Source: Palsa-883 sp963847615 (lineage in GTDB: Bacteria; Pseudomonadota; Alphaproteobacteria; Acetobacterales; Acetobacteraceae). From it: a DNA stretch of 64,000 nucleotides. Positions 8,876-18,010 of the stretch are shown here, in pieces (position 1 is the stretch's first letter; every line of letters begins with the position of its first letter). The notes under the pieces are model-generated. The model was given only the letters and a program-made list of their open reading frames with translations. It ran no database searches and was not told the origin of the DNA. The stretch is from contig CAWKAN010000019.1 in assembly GCA_963847615.1 (NCBI GenBank), positions 248,001 to 312,000 of the forward strand, read 5' to 3'. Made by a program: the position numbers and the translations under genes.

Positions 8876-10985
8876 CTACCCCAACAGTACCCGCGCAATC
8901 CGTTCCCGCGTGAACGGCATGTCGCGGATCCGCACCCCCAGCGCATGCGCCACCGCGTTGCCGATCGCCGCCGCGGTCGGCCCCATGGTGCACTCGCCCA
9001 TCCCCAGGGTCGGCTGGTCCGCCGCCTCGACCAGCACCGTCTCGATCTCCGGCACCTCGCTGAATGTCAGGATCGGATAGCTGCGCCAATCCACCGAGGT
9101 CACCCCCTCGCCCGCCAGCGTCACCTGTTCCTTCAGCGTCATGCTGGCCGCCTGGATGATGCCGCCTTCCAACTGGTTCTTCCCACCATCCGGATTGATC
9201 ACCAGCCCGGCATCCGCCGTGCACCACACGCGCTTCAGCCGCACCTCCCGCTCCACCTCGACGGCGACCGCCACCGCCGCATAGGCCGCCCGGTTCTTGT
9301 AGCGTGCCCAGCCGATCCCCAGCCCCCGCCCGGTCCCCGCCGGGCCGCGATGCGCCCAGTCGCTGCGCGCCGCCACGTCCGCGATGATGTGGCGTGCCCG
9401 CGGATCGGACAGCAGCGACAGCCGGTACGCCACCGGATCGACACCGGCGCGCTCCGCCAGTTCGTCCATGAAACATTCGATTGCGAACACATTCGGCAGG
9501 GCGCCCAGGCCGCGCAGCGCGCTGGTGCGCACCGGCGGGGCCAGCACCAGATGATGCAGGATCCGCCGCACCGGAAAATCATACAGCGGCCGCGCGTTCC
9601 GCGTGCCGCCGCCGCCGGCGGCCTCCGGCGGATCGGTCGGCTTCGGATCGGGCGGCGGCGTCGGCAGCGCCTCGTGCGTCAGCAGGTTGCCGCCGGTGCT
9701 CGGCCGTTGCACATGCGTGCCGGACCAGATCTCCGTCGTCCACTCCACCGGTTGGCCGGCCGCGTCCAGCGCGGCGCGCGCGATGACCTGCATCGCGGTG
9801 CCCAGCGGCTCGTAGCCGAACTCCTCCTCCCGCCGCCACAGCACGCGGATGCACTGGTCCGGCAGCTGCAGCGCGATAACCGCGGCGTCCACCGCCGCGT
9901 CGTCGGCGCCGTTGTGGCCGTAACAACCCGCGCCATGCGCGTGCCGCACGATGATCCGCCCGGCCGGCAGCCCCAGCACGTTGGCCAGCGCGGCGCGCAG
10001 CGGATACACGCCCTGGGTGTGCGACCACACCGACAGCACGCCGCCGCGATATTCCGCCAGCGCACAGGACGGCCCCAGCGCCGCATGCGCGATATAGGGC
10101 CGCGAATAGCGTCGCCTCGACCACCGTCTGCGGCGGCTCGGCCAGCGGCGCGTCGCCATGCACCCGTTCGTCGGCGGGCCTGCCGACCAGCCAGGCGGCC
10201 TCCTGCTGGTCCGCCGTCAGCTGCCGCGCGTTCTGCCAGCTGGCGTGCGGCCCCGCCGCGGCGGCGGCGCGCTGCACCACCGTCTCGTCATCGCCGACGA
10301 ACGCCACGAAATTGCCCAGCCGCACCACGCGGAAATCGCCGCCCGCCGCGCGGCGCACCGCCGCCGCGTCGAATGAAGCCAGCGCCGCGCCGCGATTGGG
10401 CTGGCGCAGGATGCGCGCGTGGCGCAGGTCCGGGCGCACCATGTCGTGGATGAAACCCGCGCCCGTCACCTTCGCCGGCAGGTCGCGCCGCGGCACCGGC
10501 TTTCCCACCACGCGGTATGCCGCGCGCGGCTTCGGCGTCGCCGTCCCGGTGATCTCGGCGGCGAAATCCTCCGGCTGCACGAAGGTCCAGTAGTCGTGCC
10601 CGGTCGGTGCGTCGCCGCGACGAAACGCGCCATCCTCGACGCTGATCTCCGCCGGCGCGCAGTTCAGCCGCCGCGCCAGCCGCTCCACCACCCGGGCGCG
10701 CAACTCCGCCGTCACCAGCCGGACCGAGCGCCCCGACACCTCGATCGACTGGCTGGAGGTGGTCTGCCCCTCATCCGGCGCCTCCTGCGTGTCGCCCGAC
10801 AGCACCGCGATACGCGCGAGGTCGATGTCCAGCTCCTCGGCCGCGATCTGCGCCAACGCGGTGACGTTGCCCTGGCCCAGCTCCACCTTGCCCACCGCCA
10901 GGCGCATGGTGCGGTCGGGCTCGAAACGCAGCCACTGCTCCATCCGCCGGTTGGTCAGGATGCTCTGCGGCAGGGTGTCGCTCAT
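8876..10985 (-). pseudogene. Molybdenum hydroxylase large subunit (IorB/CoxL type), frameshifted
   Basis: Molybdopterin-binding catalytic subunit of an isoquinoline/nicotinate-type dehydrogenase of the xanthine oxidase family. The start ATG at 10985 overlaps the stop of the [2Fe-2S] gene. The first ~290 residues (MSDTLPQSILTNRRMEQWLR, then KVELGQGNVTALAQIAAEEL) are in one frame. After VVEAT near 10110 the reading continues in the neighbouring frame as YSRPYIAHAALGPSCALAEY and runs to TAG at 8876. One extra base (bottom-strand ACGCTATTC where ACGTATTC is expected) explains the break. Repaired, the protein would have about 703 residues, normal for IorB, including the molybdenum-site motif GMGECTMGPTAAAIGNAV. 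It could be functional if the extra base is a sequencing error. Confidence 0.85.
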
Positions 10986-11458
10986 CGCGCGGCTCCTGCG
11001 CGGATCATCGCGGCGGCCTTGGCGACCGCGCGCAGGATGCGCGGATGCGCGCCGCAGCGGCACAGATGGTTGTCCAGCGCCGCGGCGATCTCCGCCCGGC
11101 TCGGCTCGGCGTTGCGGTCCAGCAATGCCTTGGCCTCGATGATGATGCCGGACAGGCAGTAGCCGCACTGGCCCGCCTGCTCCTCGAGGAAGGCACGCTG
11201 CAACGGATGCAGCGCCGCCACGCTGCCGAGGCCCTCGATCGTGGTGATCCGCTTGCCGGCCACGCTGCCGACCTCGCGCGCGCAGGCATAGACCGGCTCA
11301 CCGTCGACCAGCACCATGCAACTGCCGCACTGCTCCAGGCCGCAGCCGTAGCGTGCGCCCTTCAGGTCAAGCTGGTTGCGCAACACATCCAGCAGCGGCG
11401 TGGTGTCCGCCGCCGCCACCGACCGCGCCTCGCCGTTGACCACGAGTTCGATTGCCAT
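10982..11458 (-). CDS. Molybdenum hydroxylase [2Fe-2S] subunit (IorA/CoxS type)
   Basis: 158-residue electron-transfer subunit of the two-subunit molybdenum hydroxylase. The plant-type cluster is bound by CGLEQCGSC plus a downstream Cys (VYACAREVG). The second cluster is bound by CGYCLSG and CRCGAHPRI in the C-terminal helical domain. The start at 11458 has GGGGAG just upstream. The stop overlaps the start of the large subunit (ATGA). There is no FAD subunit beside it, as expected for Ior/nicotinate-type enzymes, which pass electrons to cytochromes. Confidence 0.93.
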   Translation of the reverse strand: MAIELVVNGEARSVAAADTTPLLDVLRNQLDLKGARYGCGLEQCGSCMVLVDGEPVYACAREVGSVAGKRITTIEGLGSVAALHPLQRAFLEEQAGQCGYCLSGIIIEAKALLDRNAEPSRAEIAAALDNHLCRCGAHPRILRAVAKAAAMIRAGAAR

Positions 11459-11805
11459 GCCGCTCCCCATCGCCGTGCCGTCGCCGCACTCTGCCAGACC
11501 GGCGCCGCTGCCGCCATCGGGTCGGTCCGGTCGTTGCGTGGGCCACGCAAGGTCAGGACCCCGCCCCGGACTCCGGCAAGCGGCGACGCCCGTCATCGCC
11601 GCAGATGTTATAACGGATCGACAACAGTGTCGGGGCGAAATCCCCACATTCCGCCGTCATCACGGGCATGCTGGCCGCCGCCGCAGACCTGGTGTAGGAG
11701 GCGAGCCGGCCCGGGTCGCGACCCCGGCAGGCTGGCGGCTATGCGCCGGTCCGTCGCCGTCACCACCACGCGCCCGCCACGTCACGCCAGGACAGCACCG
11801 GTTTC

Positions 11806-12906
11806 ATGCCCGAGGACACCACCGGCTTCCTTCCCGTCCGACGCAAACACGGCCTGGTGCGCCTGGTGCGCAGCATCCGGTCGGCTGCCGCGCGGGCGTC
11901 GGTGGAATCCGAGGACCCCGTCCTGCGGGCGGTTTGGGACGCCAGCAAACCGAGCCGCGTGTATTGGCTGATGAACGCCCTGGCGAGCTTGATCGCCTGC
12001 TACGGCCTGCTCGCCAACAGCACGGCGGTGGTGATCGGCGCCATGGTCGTGGCGCTGATGCTGGGGCCGATTTCCGGGGTCGCGCTGGGACTGAACGAGG
12101 GCAACCGGCCGCTGCTGTGGACCGCGCTGTTCTCGCTGACCGGCGGCATCCTGTGGATCCTGGCGATCGGCGTGGTGATCGGCCTGATCCACCGTGACGT
12201 TCCGGTCACAGACCAGATCCTGTCGCGCACCGACCCGCGGCTGTTCGACCTGATGATCGCGCTGGCGGGCGGCGCGGCGGGGGCCGTCGCGGTGGTCTCC
12301 CCGCGGGTCGGCACCGCCATCGTCGGCGTGGCCGTGGCGACGGCGCTGGTGCCCCCCTTGGCGGCCGCGGGCCTGCTGGCGGCGCGCGCGGAGTTCGCGC
12401 TGGCGGGCGGCGCCATGCTGCTGGCGCTGACCAACGTGGTGGCGATCGAGGTGGCGTTCTCGACGGTGTTCTGGGTCAGCGGCTATCGCCGGCTCACCGC
12501 GATCGGCCCCGAGGGCGTGCTGACGTTCCTGCGGCGGAACCTGGTCAGCCTGGTGCTGGTGTTGGGCCTCGCAGTGGTGCTTGGCGTGCAGCTCCGCCAA
12601 GCGATCTCACGCTCACTGTTCGAGAGCGAGGTCGAGTCGGTTCTGCGCCACCACCTGACCGCGGCGGAGGGATTTCACGTGGTCAACCTGCGCTTCACCA
12701 AGGCGGCGGGCGCCACGGTGGTGCGCGCCGTGGTGCGTGGCCCGACGTTACCCTCGGCCACGGTGGTGGCGGCAACGCAGGCGGATCTGCCCGCCCCGCG
12801 GGATGGTTCGAAGCCGGAACTGCGCGTGCGCTTCATCCCGATCGTCATCATGACCCCGCACGGCCGGTTCGTCGGCAATGATCCGGTTGACGACGACGCG
12901 AACTGA
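11806..12906 (+). CDS. DUF389 family integral membrane protein
   Basis: 366 residues. Residues about 50-270 hold 6-7 hydrophobic segments with the DUF389 core (YWLMNALASLIACYGLLANSTAVVIGAMVVALMLGP, here read as two helices). They are followed by a soluble C-terminal domain of about 90 residues. The family function is unknown. Arg-rich cytoplasmic N-terminus of about 45 residues. Preceded by 350 bp without a gene; its own stop codon lies at the left end of a 53-bp perfect hairpin that could act as a terminator. Confidence 0.85.
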   Translation: MPEDTTGFLPVRRKHGLVRLVRSIRSAAARASVESEDPVLRAVWDASKPSRVYWLMNALASLIACYGLLANSTAVVIGAMVVALMLGPISGVALGLNEGNRPLLWTALFSLTGGILWILAIGVVIGLIHRDVPVTDQILSRTDPRLFDLMIALAGGAAGAVAVVSPRVGTAIVGVAVATALVPPLAAAGLLAARAEFALAGGAMLLALTNVVAIEVAFSTVFWVSGYRRLTAIGPEGVLTFLRRNLVSLVLVLGLAVVLGVQLRQAISRSLFESEVESVLRHHLTAAEGFHVVNLRFTKAAGATVVRAVVRGPTLPSATVVAATQADLPAPRDGSKPELRVRFIPIVIMTPHGRFVGNDPVDDDAN

Positions 12907-12957
12907 TACCCGCTGCCCAAAGTGACGACTCTTCCGTCACTTTGGGCAGCGGGTATC
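12905..12957. repeat. ATACCAGC-type inverted repeat, copy 4; possible terminator hairpin
   Basis: 53 bp with perfect 23-bp arms (GATACCCGCTGCCCAAAGTG at the left, its complement at the right) and a 7-base loop. It begins inside the stop codon region of the DUF389 gene. No T-tract follows, so rho-independent termination is not shown. Confidence 0.8.
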
Positions 12958-13000
12958 GCGCGCGGGGTTGGTGGGGCGGCCGCGCGCCAAGCCATGACTC

Positions 13001-13053
13001 ATATCAGCGGCCCACCACACAAGCGTTGGGTCAAGACTTTGGGCCGCTGGTAT
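13001..13053. repeat. ATACCAGC short inverted-repeat element, copy 5
   Basis: 53 bp from ATATCAGCGGCCCA to TGGGCCGCTGGTAT, with an internal GGGTCAAGACTT that also occurs in the 169-bp element at 39404. It lies 43 bp after copy 4, in the spacer before selA. Confidence 0.75.
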
Positions 13054-13190
13054 GACACGCCGGCGATGCGCGCGGCAGGGCGTGCCTCTCGCACGAATAG
13101 GTGCCGCCGGGCGCTCGCTGCCATTCCCGCCCCGGCCCCCCGCCGGGCTATACTGCCCGGCCGCACCAGAGCGTGCCGCCCCGGAGGGAC

Positions 13191-14588
13191 ATGACCGCGC
13201 ACCCACCCCACAAGCATCCCACGCCGCCCTCGGTCGACGCCGTGTTGCGTGCGCCCGCCGGCGCGCTGGCCGTCGCGCGCTTCGGCCGCGCGCCTGCCAC
13301 CGCCGCCGTCCGCGCCGCGATCGACGCCGCCCGGCCGGCGGTGCGCGCCGGCACCACGCCAGCCGATCCGGCCGCGCTGGCCGACGCGGCGCTGGCCGGG
13401 CTGGAACGCGCGCAGGCACCGTCGTTGCGCCCGGTGCTCAATCTCACCGGCACGGTGCTGCACACCAACCTGGGCCGCGCCCTGCTGGCCGCCCCGGCGA
13501 TCGAGGCCGCACTCGCCGTCATGGCCGCCCCCGCCGCGCTGGAATACGATCTCGACAGCGGCGGGCGCGGCGAGCGCGACGACCATGTCCGCGGCCTGCT
13601 GCGCGAGCTGACCGGCGCCGAGGACGCGCTGGTGGTCAACAACAACGCCGCCGCGCTGCTGCTCTGCCTCGCCGCGCTGGCCGCCGGCCGCGACAGCATC
13701 GTCTCGCGCGGCGAGCTGATCGAGATCGGCGGCGCGTTCCGTCTGCCCGCGATCATGGCCAGCGCCGGCACCAACCTGGTCGAGGTCGGCACCACCAACC
13801 GCACCCATCCGCGCGACTACGAGCAGGCGATCGGCCCCGCCACCGCGCTGCTGTTGAAGGTGCACACCTCGAACTATCGCATCGAGGGGTTCACCGCCGC
13901 GGTGGCGCCGCGCGCGCTGGCCGCCATCGCGCACGCGCACGGGCTGGCGCTGCTGGACGATCTCGGTTCCGGAACATTGCTCAACCTGTCCCGCTGGGGC
14001 CTGCCGCAGGAGCGCACGGTGGCCGAGGCGGTGCGCGACGGCGCCGACCTGGTCACCTTCTCCGCCGACAAGCTGCTGGGCGGGCCGCAGGCGGGCTGCA
14101 TCGTCGGGCGCGCGGCGCTGGTGGCGCGCTGCGCCGCCCATCCGCTGAAGCGGGCGCTGCGGCTGGACAAGCTGCGGCTGGCGGCGCTGGAGGCAACCCT
14201 GCGGCTGTATCGCGACCCCGATCGGCTGGCGGAACGACTGCCCACGCTGCGCCTGCTGACCCGCCCCGCGGCGCAGATCCGCGCGCTGGCGGCGGCGCTG
14301 CTCGCCCCGCTCGCCGCCTGGGCCGGCCCCGACTGGCGCGTCGAGGTCGTCGCCTGCCGCAGCCAGATCGGCTCCGGCGCCCTGCCGGTGGAGACGCTGG
14401 AAAGTGCCGGCCTGGCGCTGCATCCGCCGGGCGGCGCCCAAGGCCGCACCCTCGCCGCGATGGCGGCGCGGCTGCGCGCGCTGTCGCCGCCGGTGATCGG
14501 CGCGGTGCGCGACGGCGCGCTGCGCCTGGACCTGCGCTGCCTGGAGGACCCGGCGCCGCTGCTGGCGGCGTTGGAGTCCGGCCGGTGA
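13191..14588 (+). CDS. selA: L-seryl-tRNA(Sec) selenium transferase
   Basis: 465 residues, PLP enzyme that converts seryl-tRNA(Sec) to selenocysteinyl-tRNA(Sec) using selenophosphate. Clear SelA landmarks: NLTGTVLHTNLGRALL, YDLDSGGRGERDDHV, EIGGAFRLPAIMASAG, HTSNYRIEGFT and the PLP-lysine segment TFSADKLLGGPQAG. The ATG at 13191 has GGAGG just upstream. It is followed on the same strand by selB (190-nt gap) and the tRNA-Sec gene, making a complete local selABC set. No selD or selenoprotein gene is seen in this window. Confidence 0.97.
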   Translation: MTAHPPHKHPTPPSVDAVLRAPAGALAVARFGRAPATAAVRAAIDAARPAVRAGTTPADPAALADAALAGLERAQAPSLRPVLNLTGTVLHTNLGRALLAAPAIEAALAVMAAPAALEYDLDSGGRGERDDHVRGLLRELTGAEDALVVNNNAAALLLCLAALAAGRDSIVSRGELIEIGGAFRLPAIMASAGTNLVEVGTTNRTHPRDYEQAIGPATALLLKVHTSNYRIEGFTAAVAPRALAAIAHAHGLALLDDLGSGTLLNLSRWGLPQERTVAEAVRDGADLVTFSADKLLGGPQAGCIVGRAALVARCAAHPLKRALRLDKLRLAALEATLRLYRDPDRLAERLPTLRLLTRPAAQIRALAAALLAPLAAWAGPDWRVEVVACRSQIGSGALPVETLESAGLALHPPGGAQGRTLAAMAARLRALSPPVIGAVRDGALRLDLRCLEDPAPLLAALESGR

Positions 14589-14778
14589 ACCGCCAGCACA
14601 CCACTCCCGCACTGGCGGGAGAGGTCGCCGCGCGGCGCGCGGCGGGTGAGGGTGCTGCCCGCGTCGCCACCCTCACCGGCGTTGCCACCCTCACCCGCGT
14701 CGCAAGCGCGCCGCGACCTTGGTCCGCTCTTCGCGGCCCAAGCCCGCGAAGGGCGGGAGAGGTGTATGCGAGGCCGCC

Positions 14779-16707
14779 ATGATCATCGGCACTGCCGGCC
14801 ATGTCGATCACGGCAAATCCTCCCTGGTGCAAGCGCTGACCGGCATCGACCCGGACCGCCTGAAGGAGGAAAAAGCCCGCGGCATCAGCATCGACCTCGG
14901 CTTCGCCTATTGGCCGCAGGACGACGGGCGGGTGATCGGCTTCGTCGACGTGCCGGGGCACCAGCGCTTCGTGCACACCATGCTGGCCGGCGCGCACGGC
15001 ATCGACCTGGTGCTGCTGGTGGTGGCGGCCGACGACGGGGTGATGCCGCAGACGCGCGAGCACCTGGCGATCATGTCCCTGCTCGGGCTGACCCGCGCGG
15101 TGGTGGCGCTGAGCAAGGTCGACCTGGTCGACGCCGCGCGGCGCGACGCGGTGGCGGCGGAAATCACCGCGCTGCTGGCGCCGACGCCCTTCGCCGGGGC
15201 CGATATCATTCCGGTCTCCGTGGTCAGCGGCGCCGGGCTGGACACGCTGGCCGACCGGCTGCGCGCCGCGCCGGCGCAGCACCGCGCCGCGGGCCTGCGG
15301 TTTCGCCTGGCGGTCGATCGCTGCTTCTCGCTGGCCGGCGCCGGCACCGTGGTGACCGGCACGGTGCTGTCCGGCGCGATCGCGGTCGGCGCATCGGTCG
15401 TGGTCTCGCCGTCCGGGCTGCCGGCGCGGGTGCGCTCGTTGCACCGACAGAACCAGGCCGCGGCGGCGGCCACCGCCGGGGATCGTTGCGCGCTCAACCT
15501 GGTGGGCCCGGCGATCAGCCGCGCGGCGATCCGGCGCGGCGACATGGTGCTGGACCCGGCGTTGCATGCGCCGACGCAGCGCGTCGACGCGGCGATCACG
15601 GTAATGGCCGGGGAACACCGGAAGCTGACCAGCTGGATGCCGATCCGCCTGCACCATGCCGCGGCCGATGTCGCCGGGCGGCTGGTGCCGTTGGATACCG
15701 ACCGGCTGGCGCCGGGCGAGCCGGGCCTGGTGCAGCTGGTGCTCGAGGCCCCCATCGCCGCGCTGGCCGGCGACCGCGTCGTGCTGCGCGACACCAGCGC
15801 CAGCCGCACGCTGGGCGGCGGCGTGCTGCTGGACCTGCGCGCCCCGGACCGGCGGCGGCGCACGCCGGCGCGGTTGGCGACGCTGGAAGCGCTGGCCGCG
15901 CCGGTCGGCCCCGCGCTGCTGGCCGCGCTGACCAACCGCGACCCGTGGCTGGTCGATCTGGCGCTGTTCCAGCGCGATCGCGGCCTGTCGGCCGACACCG
16001 CCGAGGCCCTGCTGCAAGCGGCGGAGCTGGTGCTGCTGCCGGGCGAGGCGACGCGCTGGGGCACGGCGCCGGCGGTCTGGGCCGGGCTGCGCCGGTCCGC
16101 CGTCGCGGCGCTGGAGGCGTTCCACGCCGCCAATCCGGATCTGCCAGGCATGACCGCGCCGAGCCTGCGCGCCGCGGTGCAGCCGCGCCTCGCCCCGGCC
16201 GCGTTCGCCGCCGCGCTCGCCGGGCTGCAGGCGGCGGGCGAGCTGGAGGTGGACGGCGCCTGGCTGCGCCGTCCGGGCCATGTCGCGCGCCTGCCGCCGG
16301 CCGACGAGGCGATCTGGCGCGCCATGCTGCCCCAATTGTCCGGCGAGCTGCGCTTCCGCCCGCCGCGGGTGCGCGACTTCGCGCTGTCGCTGCGCACCGA
16401 CGAACGCCGGGTGCGCCGGGTGCTGAAATCCGTCGCCCGCCGCGGCGAGCTGGACGAGGTGGCGCCGGATCATTTCTTCCTGCGCACGACGGTGGCCGAG
16501 ATGGTGGCGATCGCCGTGCGCCTGTCCGACCCGCCGGGCACCCTGTTCAACGCCGCGTCATTCCGCGATCATCTGGGCGAGGGCAGCCACAACGCCGGGC
16601 GCAAGGTGGCGATCCAGGCGCTGGAGTTCCTCGACCGGCACGGCGTGACGCTGCGGCGCGGCGAGGCGCGGCTGGTCGATCGGCGTCGCGCGGCGTTGTT
16701 CGTCTGA
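14779..16707 (+). CDS. selB: Selenocysteine-specific elongation factor
   Basis: 642 residues. GTPase that delivers Sec-tRNA to UGA codons marked by a SECIS hairpin. G1 is GTAGHVDHGKSSL, G3 is DVPGHQRF and G4 is SKVD (NKxD in most GTPases, a common SelB variant). Domains 2-3 follow to about residue 370. Four winged-helix modules at the C-terminus bind the SECIS RNA (last one around NAGRKVAIQALEFLDRHGVT). Start at 14779 with GAGG upstream. It ends only 3 nt before tRNA-Sec, so selB and the tRNA are probably co-transcribed. Confidence 0.97.
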   Translation: MIIGTAGHVDHGKSSLVQALTGIDPDRLKEEKARGISIDLGFAYWPQDDGRVIGFVDVPGHQRFVHTMLAGAHGIDLVLLVVAADDGVMPQTREHLAIMSLLGLTRAVVALSKVDLVDAARRDAVAAEITALLAPTPFAGADIIPVSVVSGAGLDTLADRLRAAPAQHRAAGLRFRLAVDRCFSLAGAGTVVTGTVLSGAIAVGASVVVSPSGLPARVRSLHRQNQAAAAATAGDRCALNLVGPAISRAAIRRGDMVLDPALHAPTQRVDAAITVMAGEHRKLTSWMPIRLHHAAADVAGRLVPLDTDRLAPGEPGLVQLVLEAPIAALAGDRVVLRDTSASRTLGGGVLLDLRAPDRRRRTPARLATLEALAAPVGPALLAALTNRDPWLVDLALFQRDRGLSADTAEALLQAAELVLLPGEATRWGTAPAVWAGLRRSAVAALEAFHAANPDLPGMTAPSLRAAVQPRLAPAAFAAALAGLQAAGELEVDGAWLRRPGHVARLPPADEAIWRAMLPQLSGELRFRPPRVRDFALSLRTDERRVRRVLKSVARRGELDEVAPDHFFLRTTVAEMVAIAVRLSDPPGTLFNAASFRDHLGEGSHNAGRKVAIQALEFLDRHGVTLRRGEARLVDRRRAALFV

Positions 16708-16710
16708 TAC

Positions 16711-16806
16711 GGATGGGAAACGTCCCCGGTGGGGCGTCCGGACTTCAAATCCGGGAGGGGCCGTAGGACGGCTTCTGGTGGGTTCGACTCCCATTCCCGT
16801 CCGCCA
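16711..16806 (+). tRNA. selC: tRNA-Sec (anticodon UCA)
   Basis: 96 nt. The hallmarks of bacterial tRNA-Sec can be folded by eye: an 8-bp acceptor stem (GGATGGGA with TCCCGTCC, one T-G pair), G73 and encoded CCA; a 6-bp D stem with a 4-base loop; anticodon stem CCGGA/TCCGG with loop CTTCAAA (anticodon TCA at 16745-16747); a long variable arm with stem GCCGT/ACGGC; and a T arm with loop TTCGACT. It directly follows selB. Confidence 0.97.
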
Positions 16807-17223
16807 TTCGTTACATCCCCCATCGTCCATAATTGACCGCAGACGTTCGCCAAAGTCCGAAATATCCAGTTTGCAACTTTATATATCCAAGTGCTTCAGT
16901 TCGCCGACGCCGCTTCCCTCGCTTGAAACCCGTCCCAATCCGCTCCAAGTCGGTGGGCCGGCCTGCGGCCGGACCCGGGGGCCGGCATGACGGGGCGCAG
17001 CGCCGCTGGGTCAATCCTTCCGCCGGCTGGTATGAGCAGTGCGCTTGGCGTCGAACGCCTCCTGCCACTCGCCCTGCGCTGGGTGGAGGCTTGGTGGTGT
17101 TTCCGAAGGTCGGCTTCCAGCGTGCGGCGCAGCTTCCTCAGATCCGCGAGCAGCTGTCTTTGCGTCCACCATGGTTGAGCGCCGTTCCCTCGGTCGGTTG
17201 TTTGGCTTGCTGGCAGGGGCGTA
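16807..17223. other. Gene-free spacer after tRNA-Sec, partly AT-rich
   Basis: The first ~100 bp (16807-16906) are clearly richer in A and T than the rest of the window (for example CTTTATATATCC near 16880). They may hold a promoter or imported DNA at a tRNA 3' end. A half ATACCAGC repeat (GGGTCAATCCTTCC...GGCTGGTAT) lies near 17010-17033. On the bottom strand about 17070-17180 there is a short helical open stretch with no recognisable family. I see no firm gene. Confidence 0.5.
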
Positions 17224-17592
17224 TCAGGCCGCTGCGCGCGGCGCCACCTCGGCACGGATGCGCGCGCCGGCCGCGCGTTCCGCGACCTCCAGCTCGTAGG
17301 CCTTCTGCAGGTTGAGCCAGAAACCTGCGCTGGTGCCGAAATGCCGGGCGAGGCGCAGTGCCGTCTCCGCGGTCACGGCGCGCTGGCCGGCGAGGATCGT
17401 GGTGATGCGGTTGGCCGGCACGCGCAGCGCCAGCGCGAGCGCATGGGCGCTGAGGCCGAGCGGGTCGAGGAAGTCGTGCCGCAGTACGTCACCAGGGTGC
17501 ACCGGCGGCAGGTGCTCGCCGCTGTCCAACTCGGAAAAATCCACGCGACCGGCGTCGAGGTCAGCGCGGGAAATCAGCCGTCTTGTCGCCAT
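17224..17592 (-). CDS. higA: HigA-family antitoxin
   Basis: 122 residues with an XRE-type helix-turn-helix at about residues 35-90: HPGDVLRHDFLDPLGLSA, ALRVPANRITTILAGQRAVT, ALRLARHFGTSAGFWLNLQ, the signature of HigA/VapI antidotes. The N-terminus is about 25 residues longer than in many HigA proteins. It lies 27 nt after the HigB toxin gene on the same strand, in the usual toxin-first order. It should neutralise HigB and repress the shared promoter. Confidence 0.93.
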   Translation of the reverse strand: MATRRLISRADLDAGRVDFSELDSGEHLPPVHPGDVLRHDFLDPLGLSAHALALALRVPANRITTILAGQRAVTAETALRLARHFGTSAGFWLNLQKAYELEVAERAAGARIRAEVAPRAAA

Positions 17593-17619
17593 GTCCGTGC
17601 TCCCGTCGCCGGTGGGTTG

Positions 17620-17901
17620 CTAATGGTAGTCCACGATCTCGACCGCACGGGCGCCGTCGTCCTGCCAGACGAAGGCGATGCCCCACTGGCCATTGATCCG
17701 GATCGAGTGCTGGCCAGCGCGATCGCCTCGCAGCGCCTCCAGCCGGTTGTCGGGCGGGACACGAAGGTCCTCCAGGCGTTCGGCGGCGTCGAGCGCGGCG
17801 AGCTTCCGCCGCGCTGCCATGGCGAGATCACCGGCCATCCCCCGCGGCACGCCGCCGGCGAAGACCAGCGTCGTCGCTTTGTCACAGATGCTTCGGATCA
17901 C
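17620..17901 (-). CDS. higB: HigB-family toxin (RelE superfamily mRNA interferase)
   Basis: 93 residues. Matches the HigB pattern along its length: a start like IRSICDKATTLVFAGG, ARRKLAALDAAERLEDLRVP, NRLEALRGDRAGQHSIRING and the end WGIAFVWQDD...VEIVDYH. These toxins cleave mRNA on the ribosome. First gene of the higBA operon, immediately upstream of higA. A promoter is likely in the 110 bp before it (17902-18010), which I cannot define exactly. Confidence 0.94.
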   Translation of the reverse strand: MIRSICDKATTLVFAGGVPRGMAGDLAMAARRKLAALDAAERLEDLRVPPDNRLEALRGDRAGQHSIRINGQWGIAFVWQDDGARAVEIVDYH

Positions 17902-18010
17902 GATGATACGTAGCGCGTAAAGCGCGGCGCGTCAGGCGACAGCCGCCCGCTCACGGCGCCCGTTCACCGGCGCCCGTTCACCGACGCGGTGGGCGTTGGC
18001 AAGCCAGGGC

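Noticed and set aside
12905..12957. Rho-independent terminator call
   Set aside because: The hairpin is perfect but no T-tract follows on either side, and the same sequence recurs as a dispersed repeat, so it is listed as a repeat.
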